NCBI GenBank assembly: GCA_016342285.1
Contig: JAEINQ010000012.1
Coordinates: 1-64,000, forward strand
Source: Desulfobacterales bacterium
GTDB lineage: Bacteria > Desulfobacterota > Desulfobacteria > Desulfobacterales > JAEINQ01
DNA length: 64,000 bases
Reading direction: 5' to 3'
Part shown: piece by piece, positions 27,710 through 36,596 of the stretch
Layout: every line of letters begins with the position of its first letter
How positions within the stretch are numbered: the first letter of the stretch is position 1
The notes under the pieces: model-generated
What the model was told of the DNA's origin: nothing
The model's database searches: none
The model's input: only the letters and a program-made list of their open reading frames with translations
Program-made: the position numbers and the translations under genes

Positions 27710-28441
27710 TTAGAGGATCTGGCTGAGAAAGAGCTTGGTCCGATCGTGGGTTGGATTGACGAAGAAATGTTCCGGTGGGCCCACTTCCACAATGGCGCCT
27801 TCATCCATGAAGATGACGCGGTCGGCCACTTCCCGGGCAAACCCCATTTCATGGGTGACGCAGACCATGGTCATCCCTTCCTTGGCCAGGGTCTTCATGA
27901 CATCGAGCACCTCGCCGATCATTTCCGGGTCCAGGGCCGAGGTGGGCTCGTCAAAGAGCATGACCTTGGGATCCATGGCCAGGGCCCGGGCAATGGCCAC
28001 CCGCTGCTGCTGCCCGCCGGAGAGTTGGTCCGGATAGACATTGGCCTTGTCCTTGATCCCCACTTTTTCCAGCAGGGCCATGGCTTTTTCCCGGGCCTCT
28101 TTCTTGGGCCGTTTTCTGACCACGACCTGGGCGAGGGTCACATTGTCCACTACGGTCTTGTGGGGAAACAGGTTAAAGGACTGGAAGACCATTCCCACTT
28201 CGGCCCGGACCTTGTTGATGTTGGTCTTGGGGTTGAGGATATCGATCCCGTCGATAATGATATGCCCTTTGTTGGCCGTTTCCAGGTGATTCAGGCAACG
28301 CAGGAAGGTGCTCTTTCCCGAACCCGACGGACCGCAGACCACCACCACCTCTCCTGCCTCGACACGGGTCGACACGTCCACCAGGGCGCGCACTTTGTGG
28401 GGGACGTAGAAAGTCTTGTATACGTTACGGACTTCAATCAC
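27710..28441 (-). CDS. Polar amino acid ABC transporter, ATPase
   Basis: The 243-residue energy-coupling subunit of the importer formed with the next two genes. It has Walker [11 protein letters not shown]-loop [12 protein letters not shown], signature [15 protein letters not shown], Walker [14 protein letters not shown] and H-loop CVTHEMGF. All match the GlnQ/HisP/GltL subfamily for polar amino acids. It starts with GTG 28441, which overlaps the permease stop by 4 bp, with a GGAGG site 9-10 bp upstream. The open frame continues farther upstream inside the permease gene but that part is not coding. The exact amino acid is not known. Confidence 0.94.
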   Translation of the reverse strand: MIEVRNVYKTFYVPHKVRALVDVSTRVEAGEVVVVCGPSGSGKSTFLRCLNHLETANKGHIIIDGIDILNPKTNINKVRAEVGMVFQSFNLFPHKTVVDNVTLAQVVVRKRPKKEAREKAMALLEKVGIKDKANVYPDQLSGGQQQRVAIARALAMDPKVMLFDEPTSALDPEMIGEVLDVMKTLAKEGMTMVCVTHEMGFAREVADRVIFMDEGAIVEVGPPEHFFVNPTHDRTKLFLSQIL

Positions 28442-29448
28442 GACGTTGCCATCCTCCTTTCCAGGTGCTGGACGAACATGGACAGGGCAAAGGTGAGCAC
28501 GAGGTAAAGGCCTGCACAGATAAACCAGAATTCGTAAGGCTGAAGACTGACGGTAATGCCTTCCCGGGTTGCCTTGGTCAATTCCCGAATGGCGATCATG
28601 CCCAGCAGGGACGAATCCTTTACCAGGGAGATAAACTGGCCGGCCAGGGGCGGCAGGATGCGGCGCATGGCCTGGGGCAGCGTGACGTGCATCATGGACT
28701 GGGCGTAGGTCATGCCCAAAGACCGGGCGGCTTCGATCTGTCCCCGGTGAATCGATTGGATTCCGCCGCGGACGATCTCCGTGACATAGGCACCGGTAAA
28801 GCAGGCCAGGGCGGCAACGCCGTACCACAACGCCGGAATCTCCGGAATGCCGTGGCGTTTGAGAAGCTCGTTGACCAGGGTGGCCAGAACGAAATACCAG
28901 ATGAAGATCTGGACCAGCAACGGCGAGCCACGGATAATTTCCACATAAGTGATGGCGGACCATTTCAGGGCGGGATTGGAGGAAATGCGGGCAATGCCGC
29001 CGATCAGACCGATAAGGATGCCAAAGAAAATGGAATAGACGCTCACCTTGAGGGTAATCCACATGCCTTGGGTCAGAATCCCGGCCCGCCACTCCCTGTA
29101 AGCGGACAGGGTGTCCCCCATGGCCACCATATCCCCTTCGTACATCCAGATGTCTTCGGAGGTCGTTTCCTGTTTGAAGCGGGTGCCGTCATCTTCCTTG
29201 ATGGTAAATACCGCCCGCTCTCCGTCAACGACAATGGACTCGATGATTCCGCCTGCCTGGGCTTTGACCATCACTTTATCGTGGTTGAGAAAGTACTTGG
29301 GCATGTTGTACCAGCGCCACACGTAGTCGATCTGCCGGGTGGAGTAGTACAACGTGGCCATAATGGCGAAAATGCCGGCGAAGAAAACCCCGATCCAAAA
29401 TAGATTATAGGAGAGACTTCTTGTTTTTTCCAAGCTGGATGAAGCCAT
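28438..29448 (-). CDS. Amino acid ABC transporter permease with inserted domain
   Basis: A 336-residue permease of the HisM/GlnP family. The C-terminal 225 residues carry the normal core: membrane helices, and the loop [22 protein letters not shown] that contacts the ATPase. It is about 90-110 residues longer than usual. After a first helix (about 15-36) comes a soluble, beta-rich stretch (about 45-120; contains [18 protein letters not shown]) before the next helix at about 130. Its spacing of glycine turns resembles a biotinyl/lipoyl-like beta sandwich, but this is only a resemblance. The stretch should face the periplasm. The gene overlaps the ATPase gene and follows the binding-protein gene across a hairpin. 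Confidence 0.9.
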   Translation of the reverse strand: MASSSLEKTRSLSYNLFWIGVFFAGIFAIMATLYYSTRQIDYVWRWYNMPKYFLNHDKVMVKAQAGGIIESIVVDGERAVFTIKEDDGTRFKQETTSEDIWMYEGDMVAMGDTLSAYREWRAGILTQGMWITLKVSVYSIFFGILIGLIGGIARISSNPALKWSAITYVEIIRGSPLLVQIFIWYFVLATLVNELLKRHGIPEIPALWYGVAALACFTGAYVTEIVRGGIQSIHRGQIEAARSLGMTYAQSMMHVTLPQAMRRILPPLAGQFISLVKDSSLLGMIAIRELTKATREGITVSLQPYEFWFICAGLYLVLTFALSMFVQHLERRMATS

Positions 29449-29510
29449 CGGCCTTTGCTTTCCCTTTGGTGTCGGCCCGTGCTTTTTGCCGGTTGGTTAA
29501 AATCGTGCTG

Positions 29511-29560
29511 ATTGAAACAGGCCAGCTATTCCAAGGGCGGAACAGTCGGCCTGTTTCAAT
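29511..29560 (-). promoter_or_regulatory. Hairpin between binding-protein and permease genes
   Basis: ATTGAAACAGGCC (29511-29523) and GGCCTGTTTCAAT (29548-29560) are perfect inverted repeats around a 24-base loop. Such intercistronic hairpins commonly protect or partly terminate the abundant binding-protein message. Confidence 0.6.
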
Positions 29561-29593
29561 TTACCCGCAATGGACAGTCGGGCCAGGGTTGAT

Positions 29594-30421
29594 TTACTGT
29601 ACCTGTTTGATCCAGTCGGTGCTCTTGATCCATTTGTTGTAGATCTTGTCGTAGCGGCCGTCGTTCTTCATCTGGACCAGAAAATTGTCGAGCCAGTTCA
29701 TGAAGTCGGGATCCCCCTTGCGGATGGCCCAGGCCAGGGGCTCGTAGGTAAAGGGCTTGTCCAGGAAGATCACCTTGCCCGCGCCCTGCTGGGCCATGAA
29801 GACCGCGCAGAAGGGCAGGTCGTAGACCGTGGCGTCGGCCTTGCCGTTGAGCATTTCAAGCGCCGCTTCGGTTTCCACCTCAAAGGATTTGTAGGTGGCC
29901 TTGGGGATCATCCGCTTGACGGCCTGCTCGCCGGTGGTGCCGAGCTTGGAGGTGATGATATATTTCGGATTGTTGAGATCCTTGTAGGACGTGACCTTGC
30001 CTTCATTCTTTTTGTTGAGCAAAATGGTCTGGCCCACGATGATGTAGGGCGCGGCAAAATTGATCTTGAGGTTTCTTTCCTGGGTCACGGTCATGCCGCT
30101 CATGATGATATCGAACTTCTTGGTGATCAGGGCCGGAATGATGCCGTCCCAGGCGGTGTTGACCGGTACGAACTTGACGCCCATGGCCTTGGCCATTTCC
30201 TTGGCCATGTCGATGTCGAAGCCGACGAAGTTGCCGTTTTTGTCCGCCATCTCAAAGGGCAGGTATCCGGCTTCGAATCCGACGCGAAGTTCGCCGCGCT
30301 TTTGGATCTCTTCCAGGGTCGACTTCTTGGCCAGATCAATGTCGGAGCCAACGGCTGCTGTGGCAAAACAGAAGCAGACAACAGCCAAGGCCGCCAGGCC
30401 AGTCAAAAGAACTCTTCTCAT
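29594..30421 (-). CDS. Polar amino acid ABC transporter, binding protein
   Basis: A 275-residue periplasmic solute-binding protein of family 3. Signal peptide 1-25 (hydrophobic LLTGLAALAVVCFCF). The mature protein has the ligand-domain signature GELRVGFEAGYLPFEMADKN, then GFDIDMAKEMAKAMGVK and the hinge IIMSGMTVTQER. This is the first gene of the binding-protein, permease and ATPase operon on the minus strand, with a strong AAGGAGG ribosome site. Its ligand is probably a polar or acidic amino acid. Confidence 0.94.
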   Translation of the reverse strand: MRRVLLTGLAALAVVCFCFATAAVGSDIDLAKKSTLEEIQKRGELRVGFEAGYLPFEMADKNGNFVGFDIDMAKEMAKAMGVKFVPVNTAWDGIIPALITKKFDIIMSGMTVTQERNLKINFAAPYIIVGQTILLNKKNEGKVTSYKDLNNPKYIITSKLGTTGEQAVKRMIPKATYKSFEVETEAALEMLNGKADATVYDLPFCAVFMAQQGAGKVIFLDKPFTYEPLAWAIRKGDPDFMNWLDNFLVQMKNDGRYDKIYNKWIKSTDWIKQVQ

Positions 30422-30816
30422 TTTTTCCTCCTTGGTTGATGGCCGGCCGCCAAATTGTCAGCCGGAAACGATTAATGAATGCCGCTTTTGGCGTCGGTGA
30501 TCTGAAGTCTATGCAGATACTGATGCCCGTTCATTGGCTTGTTGGTAACGCATACACCGGCACATCGCAAAGGGTGCCATGCCGGTCGGCGTCTCAATGC
30601 AATTTTTCATGGGACATTCGATCCTATAAGCCCGCCCGGGCCGGGCACCCAGCCGGATGATGCGGCCTGGTAGAGCCTGATCCCCGGATGCTTAGAATTG
30701 CATGAGACCATACCGCATTCATGGGGATAAGTAAAGTTTTGATTGGGGCCCAGATTGCCTGCCTCCATGGCTTTGGTGCGAATCCCCATCGGTTTGCGGC
30801 CGTGCGTCACGCGGGG
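30422..30816. other. Intergenic stretch without a recognised gene
   Basis: About 395 bases between the binding-protein gene start and the acetyltransferase stop. It contains GC-rich complementary patches but no gene or clear signal that I can support. The promoter of the transporter operon must lie near its lower-coordinate end. Confidence 0.5.
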
Positions 30817-31245
30817 TTACGGTGTCTCGGTGAGTCTTGAAACGATGCACAGATCGGTGCGTTGAATCCATCCTATTTTCTGCCAGAACCGGAGGGCTGT
30901 TTCATTTTCAGGGAAAACGAACAGGTGGCATTTGCCGACGCCGGCACCCCTCAAGGCTTCCAGGCAGTGTTGGACCAGGGCGCGTCCGAGTCCGCGCCGG
31001 CGAAAAGGCGGCAGCACGGCCAGGTGGTTGAGGTATCCCCGTCGGCCGTCGTGGCCGCAGAGAACCGCCGCCACCAGGGTGTCGTCGGCCTCGGCCACGA
31101 AACTCATGCCGGGGTTCCGGTGGAGGTAAGCGGCGATATTCTCCCTTGAATCGGCATCGTTGAGGCCGATGCCCGGGCACTGGGCCCACAGGGCCAGGAC
31201 CCGGGTGTGGTCTTCAATGGCAAAAGGGCGAACGACAATGGACAT
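30817..31245 (-). CDS. GNAT-family N-acetyltransferase
   Basis: A 142-residue acetyl-CoA-dependent acetyltransferase. The acetyl-CoA site RRRGLGRALVQHCL at about 92-105 matches the family R/Q-x-x-G-x-G/A pattern. NHLAVLPPFRRRGLGRAL is the typical motif A, and the C-terminal FWQKIGW (motif B) is present. It is most like the YpeA/RimI-type family, but the substrate is not determined. ATG 31245 has an AAGGAAG site; the frame extends upstream into a family A repeat, which is unlikely to be coding. It is a single-gene unit. Confidence 0.88.
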   Translation of the reverse strand: MSIVVRPFAIEDHTRVLALWAQCPGIGLNDADSRENIAAYLHRNPGMSFVAEADDTLVAAVLCGHDGRRGYLNHLAVLPPFRRRGLGRALVQHCLEALRGAGVGKCHLFVFPENETALRFWQKIGWIQRTDLCIVSRLTETP

Positions 31246-31298
31246 GGACGCTTCCTTGGTATCTGCGGCAACCTCGAAAGCCGTTAACGCCAAACTGG

Positions 31299-31388
31299 GA
31301 CATTGAACATTGAGGATTGAAAATTGGATATTGGACATTAAGCCCTCTTAAAGAGGGCTTGACTGAGGCCACCCGCTCTGCGGGTGGA
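31299..31388 (+). repeat. Family A interspersed repeat, copy 2 (partial)
   Basis: It carries only the right-arm part: ACATTGAACATTGAGGATTG, then GGATATTGGACATTAAGCCC, followed by the CCCGC-TCT-GCGGG hairpin. The left arm is missing. It lies between the divergent acetyltransferase and phosphofructokinase genes. Confidence 0.75.
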
Positions 31389-31633
31389 GCCTCACGGCAT
31401 ACACCGCCTATATGCCGCCAAACCGCCACTGTCAACAAGGTCCGGGGTAAATGGCCTTGACACCGCGGATTGGCCACCGGTACACTATCACTCCGAATCA
31501 TTTGCGCGATCTGACCCGGGGTTTCAATTCAACGGCCCATCTGCTTTCCCGCCGGTGCGGGTTGGCGCGTTTTTTCCGATTGCCGGAAGCATTGGCCCAT
31601 CGGCCACAACCCTTGTTCCATGGAGGCGGACCC

Positions 31634-33751
31634 ATGACCGAACCCATCGTGCCGAGCATCGAGGCCCTTTTGAAACACCCTGACGTTAGCAAGGCCGTGG
31701 ACAACGTCAATCCGGAGTTGACGGATCGGCGGAAGAATCAGCCACCCGTCTGCGATGCCTTTGCCCATTCGGTATGCTGCCTCAAAGATGCCTCTGAGTA
31801 CGTCTTCGATGTCGATCCCGAAGCGGCCCGGCAGCTTCCGGATATCATCGGCAACCGGGTTCAGGTGGTGGACGGGTGTGAGCCACCGGTGGATCCGGAC
31901 CTGGTGGCCCGGTACAGCCGCCAGCGCCGTATCGGCGTCGTCTTTTCCGGCGGACCCGCCCCCGGAGGGCACAACGTTATTGCCGGCCTCTTCGATGCCA
32001 TCAAACGGGCCAATGCCGATTCGTGTCTCTTCGGTTTTCTTCTCGGTCCGGACGGCATCATCGAGGGCGAAGCGGTCGAACTGACCCGGGAAACGGTTGA
32101 CGCCTATCGAAACCTGGGTGGATTCACCATGATCCGAACCGGCCGGGCCAAGATCGACACCCCCCAAAAAATGGCCTTGTCCCGCCAGGCCTGCAAGGCG
32201 CTGGGCCTCGACGCCCTGGTCATCGTCGGCGGAGACGACTCCAACACCAATGCGGCTTTTCTTGCCCAGGCGCTTTTTCGTGACAGCATCCAGGTGATCG
32301 GCGTTCCCAAGACCATCGACGGCGACATTCAGGTCCGTGACCGCAAGGGCCAGGTGCTCTGCGCCATGTCATTCGGGTTTCACACGGCGGCCCGGGCATT
32401 TTCCGAAAACATCAGCAATCTGTGTACCGACTGCAGTTCGGACGTGAAATACTGGCATATCTGTAAGGTCATGGGGCGGGTGGCCAGTCACCTGGCCCTT
32501 GAGGTGGCTTTGCAGACCCATGCCAACATCACCCTGATCGGCGAGGACCTGGCCGACTATGTGGATAAACGGCGGATTGCCGCGGCCGGCAACAAGGACG
32601 GCATCGACTACACGGCCTACGGCATGACCCTGCGTCATCTGTCCCGGATGATCTGTGACGGCATTGTTCGACGGGCGGCGGTGGGCAAGAACTACGGGGT
32701 ACTGGTGATTCCCGAAGGGGTGCTGGAGTTCATCAACGAGATTCAAACCTTCATCATCAAACTCAACACCATTATCGCCGAGTACAACGAGACCCACGAC
32801 ACGGGGTTTCACGCGGCCTTTCCGCTGCTGGAGGACAAGCTTGAATATCTTCGACGAATGGGCCGGCGCAGCCGGGAAGAAAACGTACTGCCCGTCTGGA
32901 ATGCCCGAGACGACGACCTGTTCAAAGACATTCCGGCCTTTTTTCAGGAAGGGCTGCTGACCGAGCGCGACAGCCACGGCAACTTCCAGTTTTCCCTGGT
33001 GGAAACCGATAAGATCATTATGGGGCTGGTTCGCGATTATCTTGACATTCTCAAGGAGAAGGGGCTTTACAAACTGGGGATCGACGCCGGTTATTATCGA
33101 AAGACCATGCAAAAGGCCGGGTTGGATCCGGACTTTTACGGGCCGGCTCTTTTTGCCGATGATGCGGATTGCGGCTGCCTGTTGATCAAGCCTTCCATCA
33201 TTTCCCTGAAGACCTTGAAGCAGGCGCTGGTTCGGGGCGCTGTGATGGGCGACGATGATGCCGTGCCGCCGGCGGTGGAGAAGATCTACTGGAAATCGGT
33301 GCCGAAATTCAAAACCCAGACCCATTTCTACGGTTACGATGGTCGGGGGAGCAACCCCACGCGTTTTGATTGCAACTACACCTACAATCTCGGGCAGACG
33401 GTTTTTGCACTCGTCGCCAACGGCGTCACCGGCCAGATGGCCGCCATTCAAAACCTGGAGAAGAACTTTGACCAGTGGACGCCCATCGGTATTCCCATTG
33501 CCCCACTGATGCACCTGGAAGAACGCAAAGGGCGCCTGGCCCTGGTCATCGAAAAGAGTGTGGTGGATACCTCTTCCGTTGCTTTTCGGGTGGTGGAGGC
33601 CATGCGGGAAAAATGGCTGGCCGCCGAGGCCGGCGATGACAATTACCGTCGGCCCGGACCGATCCGATTTACCGGAAAGAGCGAGGAGGACAGGCCGCTG
33701 ACCCTGGTCTTAAACGCCCTCAACGGGTTCCACAAAGGCCAACCGGAATGA
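31634..33751 (+). CDS. Pyrophosphate-dependent phosphofructokinase
   Basis: A 705-residue long-type phosphofructokinase. It phosphorylates fructose 6-phosphate using PPi, which can work in both glycolysis and gluconeogenesis. PPi use is inferred from GGDDS (about residue 199, GGDDSNTNA) in place of the ATP-type GGDGS, and from Lys in PKTIDGD (about 224). The N-terminal 70 residues have no known role. ATG 31634 with a TGGAGG site is used, since the in-frame region upstream is noncoding-like and overlaps the family A repeat. Long PPi enzymes are common in sulfate reducers, which handle PPi from sulfate activation. Confidence 0.93.
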   Translation: MTEPIVPSIEALLKHPDVSKAVDNVNPELTDRRKNQPPVCDAFAHSVCCLKDASEYVFDVDPEAARQLPDIIGNRVQVVDGCEPPVDPDLVARYSRQRRIGVVFSGGPAPGGHNVIAGLFDAIKRANADSCLFGFLLGPDGIIEGEAVELTRETVDAYRNLGGFTMIRTGRAKIDTPQKMALSRQACKALGLDALVIVGGDDSNTNAAFLAQALFRDSIQVIGVPKTIDGDIQVRDRKGQVLCAMSFGFHTAARAFSENISNLCTDCSSDVKYWHICKVMGRVASHLALEVALQTHANITLIGEDLADYVDKRRIAAAGNKDGIDYTAYGMTLRHLSRMICDGIVRRAAVGKNYGVLVIPEGVLEFINEIQTFIIKLNTIIAEYNETHDTGFHAAFPLLEDKLEYLRRMGRRSREENVLPVWNARDDDLFKDIPAFFQEGLLTERDSHGNFQFSLVETDKIIMGLVRDYLDILKEKGLYKLGIDAGYYRKTMQKAGLDPDFYGPALFADDADCGCLLIKPSIISLKTLKQALVRGAVMGDDDAVPPAVEKIYWKSVPKFKTQTHFYGYDGRGSNPTRFDCNYTYNLGQTVFALVANGVTGQMAAIQNLEKNFDQWTPIGIPIAPLMHLEERKGRLALVIEKSVVDTSSVAFRVVEAMREKWLAAEAGDDNYRRPGPIRFTGKSEEDRPLTLVLNALNGFHKGQPE

Positions 33752-33892
33752 CGGCAGCCTTCACACAAAGGGTGTTTTCGCTTCGGAGGTCCGTTTTAAA
33801 TGACTAAAATTTCGAGTTTGCTGGGGAGGCCCAAATATAAAAGACTTTGTATTGGGACTGATTAATCAAGAAAAAATGCTGGGGGTATAGAC

Positions 33893-34216
33893 ATGGCGGG
33901 GCAACCTGTTCCAGGCGGCATGGCGGCAGCAATAAAAGTCCTTGTTGACGTTGTGCGCGACACCTTTGGCGCTGCAATCGTTGTCGTTTGCTTTCTCGGC
34001 TTTTCGTTGATAGCTTTGGCCCTTGGAGCAAGTAACCTGCCGCCAGGACCCCGGTGCACAATGATGTACGTAATCGTTGGATTAATGGTTGTTATTTTAA
34101 TTGGACTTTTTGTCATCCGGATTTTTAAGCCAATCGGATTGAGTGGCCCACCCGCGCCGGAAACAGATGATGGCATTTTAAAGGGAATGTTTTCGGATAG
34201 AGCCATTGACTTTTGA
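33893..34216 (+). CDS. Small predicted membrane protein (107 aa)
   Basis: A 107-residue protein with two clear hydrophobic segments, about 28-46 (AAIVVVCFLGFSLIALALG) and about 58-78 (MMYVIVGLMVVILIGLFVI), and a short cytoplasmic-type tail. No family is recognised. Its DNA is less GC-rich than the flanking genes, which may indicate acquisition. A GGGGGT site precedes ATG 33893. A longer frame on the opposite strand (33862-34278) encodes a basic, repetitive protein and is rejected. It could be real but is unsupported by any motif. Confidence 0.55.
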   Translation: MAGQPVPGGMAAAIKVLVDVVRDTFGAAIVVVCFLGFSLIALALGASNLPPGPRCTMMYVIVGLMVVILIGLFVIRIFKPIGLSGPPAPETDDGILKGMFSDRAIDF

Positions 34217-34299
34217 TTGAGGCATGCGGTTTTTTGTCTTCGGTCGGCAAAACAGCTCAACCGGCGCAACCGGCTCAAATATTTTACCGGCCGACTCTC

Positions 34300-34905
34300 C
34301 TAATCCATAGCCTCCATGACCTCAAACCCTTCCTTCTCTAGTGCCTTGCGAATATCGCCGGTTTTGCAGGCGGCCAGCCTGAAGGCGTAGATTCGGCCGT
34401 GTTCGCGTCGCTGGGTCATGGCCACACTGATAATGTCGCCGCCGCTGTCGTTGATGGTCTTGGATGCGCGCAGGTATGCCTTGGGTTCGTTTCCTACGGC
34501 CACGTCGATGCGGGAACTGCCTGAAAGGATGCCCATCATGTCGATAAAGGCCCGCAGAATATCGGTTTCGGTCAGGATGCCGACCACCCGGCCCTTGGTC
34601 ACCACCGGCATGCCGCCGATCTTGTGTTTGTAGATAAGCCGGGCGGCGGTTTCGATGTCGTCGTCGGGGCCGACGACGATGGGGTTCTGGATAATCAGGT
34701 CGGCCAGGGTCACGTCCGCCACCATGGCAGGTATCAGGCCCTGTTTGAGGTCAGCCAGGGTCAGCAAACCCACTAGTTTGCCTTCCCGGGAAACCACGGG
34801 CAGGTGGCGGATGGAGTTGGTCTTCATGACCTCGATGGCATCTTGAATGGAGGCCTTGGCGGTGATGGTGATGGGATCCGGAATCATCAGGTCGACAATT
34901 TTCAT
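34300..34905 (-). CDS. CBS-pair and ACT-like regulatory protein
   Basis: A 201-residue cytoplasmic protein. Two CBS domains fill the first 125 residues (the DLMIPDPITITAKASIQDAI start and the IGGMPVVTKGRVVGILTETDI second domain), which bind adenosyl nucleotides in relatives. The C-terminal 65 residues resemble an ACT fold (SGGDIISVAMTQRREHGRIY). The combination suggests a small ligand-sensing regulator, but no target is apparent. An AAGGAG ribosome site lies in front of ATG 34905. It is a single-gene unit. Confidence 0.88.
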   Translation of the reverse strand: MKIVDLMIPDPITITAKASIQDAIEVMKTNSIRHLPVVSREGKLVGLLTLADLKQGLIPAMVADVTLADLIIQNPIVVGPDDDIETAARLIYKHKIGGMPVVTKGRVVGILTETDILRAFIDMMGILSGSSRIDVAVGNEPKAYLRASKTINDSGGDIISVAMTQRREHGRIYAFRLAACKTGDIRKALEKEGFEVMEAMD

Positions 34906-35245
34906 GGCGGGCTCCTTTGGCTGTGTTCCAACCGGAAAGATCATCCAGGGGGGGCACCATGGGGCTCCTCCAGCGATACCATCCATGATTTACCATGGAC
35001 CAAGCGCCGGCAAAAGGCAAGCCAAAGAGATTCTTGCCTGCCAAGCGCGTGGGCCGATGGTACACCCTGCTGACGTTTGGTGTATAATCAAATTTGATGG
35101 TACACGTTCGTTTCGGGAATTGCGGGGCAGGACTTATGGATTACGGCCGTCTCCGGGCGATCCAAAAAGACGTCTTCCTCTGTGGCCTTTGTGCCGCTGT
35201 GGTGACATAGCGAAAATACGTCGTCGAATTCGTGACGGTGCGCGC
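34906..35245. other. Intergenic stretch, no gene
   Basis: No gene seen. A TATAAT box (35083-35088, plus strand) sits here with no good -35, reading toward the antisense of ahbD. It is recorded only as a loose signal. Confidence 0.4.
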
Positions 35246-36319
35246 TCAGGCGCCCGGCGGCTGGTAACTGCACAGGGGCTCTTCGGCCATATAGTCGCCG
35301 GTGGCTTCAAAGGCCCGTGCCCGGCAGCCGCCACAGACCCGTTTGTATTCGCAGGCGCCGCATTTGCCGGTGAGCTTGTCGAAGTTTCGCAGATTGGCAA
35401 AGACTTCCGAGTGCTTCCAGATGTGGGCAAAGGAGGTCCGGGTGACGTCGCCGCTGTCCACATGCAAAAACCCGCAGGGCTGGACGATGCCCCGGTGGGA
35501 GATGAAACAAAAACCCGTGCCGCCCAGACATCCACGGGAGACCGCATCCAGGCCGTGGCTGTCAAAGGTGACGGTTTTCCCTTCCTCCCGGGCCCGCTGG
35601 CGAAGGATGCGGTAGTAGTGGGGCGCGCAGGTGGCCTTGAGCTGCAGGGGGGTCTTGTCGCGCTGGTCGTAGAACCAGTTCAGGGTCTCTTCGTATTCTT
35701 CCGCGGTAATTTCCTGGTCTGCGATGTATTTTCCCCGGCCTGTGGGGACCAGCAGGAAGATATGGTGGGCCACGGCCCCCAGGTCCACGGCCAGTTGTTG
35801 AATCTTGGGGATCTGGTCCAGGTTGGCCTTGGTGATGGTGGTGTTGATCTGAAATTCGATGCCGGCGTTGCGGGCGTGTTCGATGCCGTTAAGTGCCCCG
35901 TCATAGGCCCCGTTCACGCCGCGGAACCGGTCGTGGCTCTCCTTTTCAGCCCCGTCGAGGCTGATGGAGATGCGTTGGATTCCGGCATCGGCCATTTGCC
36001 GGGCCTTGTCCGCGTCGATGAGGGTGCCGTTGGGGGCCATGACCATGCGTAGCCCACGGTCCGTGCCGTGGCGCGCCACCTGGAAAATATCGTCGCGCAG
36101 CAACGGTTCTCCGCCGGTGAGGATGACGATGGGGCTGCCCACCTCGGCGATCTGGTCCAGCAGCGCCAGGCAGGCGGCGGTGTCGAGTTCGCCTTCATAC
36201 GGTCCCCGGGTGGCCGCGGCCCGGCAGTGCACGCAGTTGAGATTGCAGTTGCGGGTGATTTCCCAGGCCACCAGGCGCAGGGTGTGTTCGCCGGTCTTTT
36301 CATGGCCGTGTGGTTTCAT
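35246..36319 (-). CDS. ahbD: Heme synthase AhbD-like radical SAM protein
   Basis: A 357-residue radical SAM enzyme. The SAM cluster motif is C25-x3-C29-x2-C32 (CNLNCVHC). The C-terminus has a SPASM/auxiliary-cluster set of Cys (CLGGTGFC, CGACEYKRVCGGC). This pattern, and its position divergent from hemB, fits AhbD, which turns Fe-coproporphyrin III into heme b in the siroheme-dependent pathway of sulfate reducers and archaea. AhbC is a close relative; the assignment to D rests on the shorter N-terminus and CVHCRAAA motif and is likely but not certain. ATG 36319 follows a GGAAGG site. The frame is open farther upstream but lacks coding character. Confidence 0.82.
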   Translation of the reverse strand: MKPHGHEKTGEHTLRLVAWEITRNCNLNCVHCRAAATRGPYEGELDTAACLALLDQIAEVGSPIVILTGGEPLLRDDIFQVARHGTDRGLRMVMAPNGTLIDADKARQMADAGIQRISISLDGAEKESHDRFRGVNGAYDGALNGIEHARNAGIEFQINTTITKANLDQIPKIQQLAVDLGAVAHHIFLLVPTGRGKYIADQEITAEEYEETLNWFYDQRDKTPLQLKATCAPHYYRILRQRAREEGKTVTFDSHGLDAVSRGCLGGTGFCFISHRGIVQPCGFLHVDSGDVTRTSFAHIWKHSEVFANLRNFDKLTGKCGACEYKRVCGGCRARAFEATGDYMAEEPLCSYQPPGA

Positions 36320-36443
36320 GGCAGTGCCTTCCTTGACTTCGGGTGATCGATCGGTGCAAACGCCGGAAATGGTAATACACCGACGGCGCCCTGTCCACCC
36401 GCAAAAGAACGGCGCGGCGTCATGGGGCCGGTGGAAAAAGATC

Positions 36444-36472
36444 TTGACAAAGGAAATGGTGCCTGCTCTAGA
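36444..36472 (+). promoter_or_regulatory. Possible sigma-70 promoter of hemB
   Basis: TTGACA (36444-36449), 17 bp, TCTAGA (36467-36472). It lies about 125 bp before the hemB start. The -10 box is weak. Confidence 0.45.
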
Positions 36473-36596
36473 AATCAGCTTGCGCCTGTGGCGGCCCATG
36501 GTGAACGGGGCGCCCCCCGGCCTGTTTGCCAACGATATTTGGACCTGATTTTTCCCTTTCCGGCTGGTCCGGATTGCCTGACGGAGGACCTGAAAA

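Noticed and set aside
27710..29092. A single 460-codon frame covering ATPase and part of the permease
   Set aside because: The part above 28441 is in a different frame from the real permease, whose full sequence with membrane helices ends at 28438. The ATPase starts at GTG 28441.
33862..34278. A 138-codon minus-strand frame opposite the small membrane protein
   Set aside because: It has a basic, repetitive composition, whereas the plus-strand frame has two clean membrane helices and a ribosome site.
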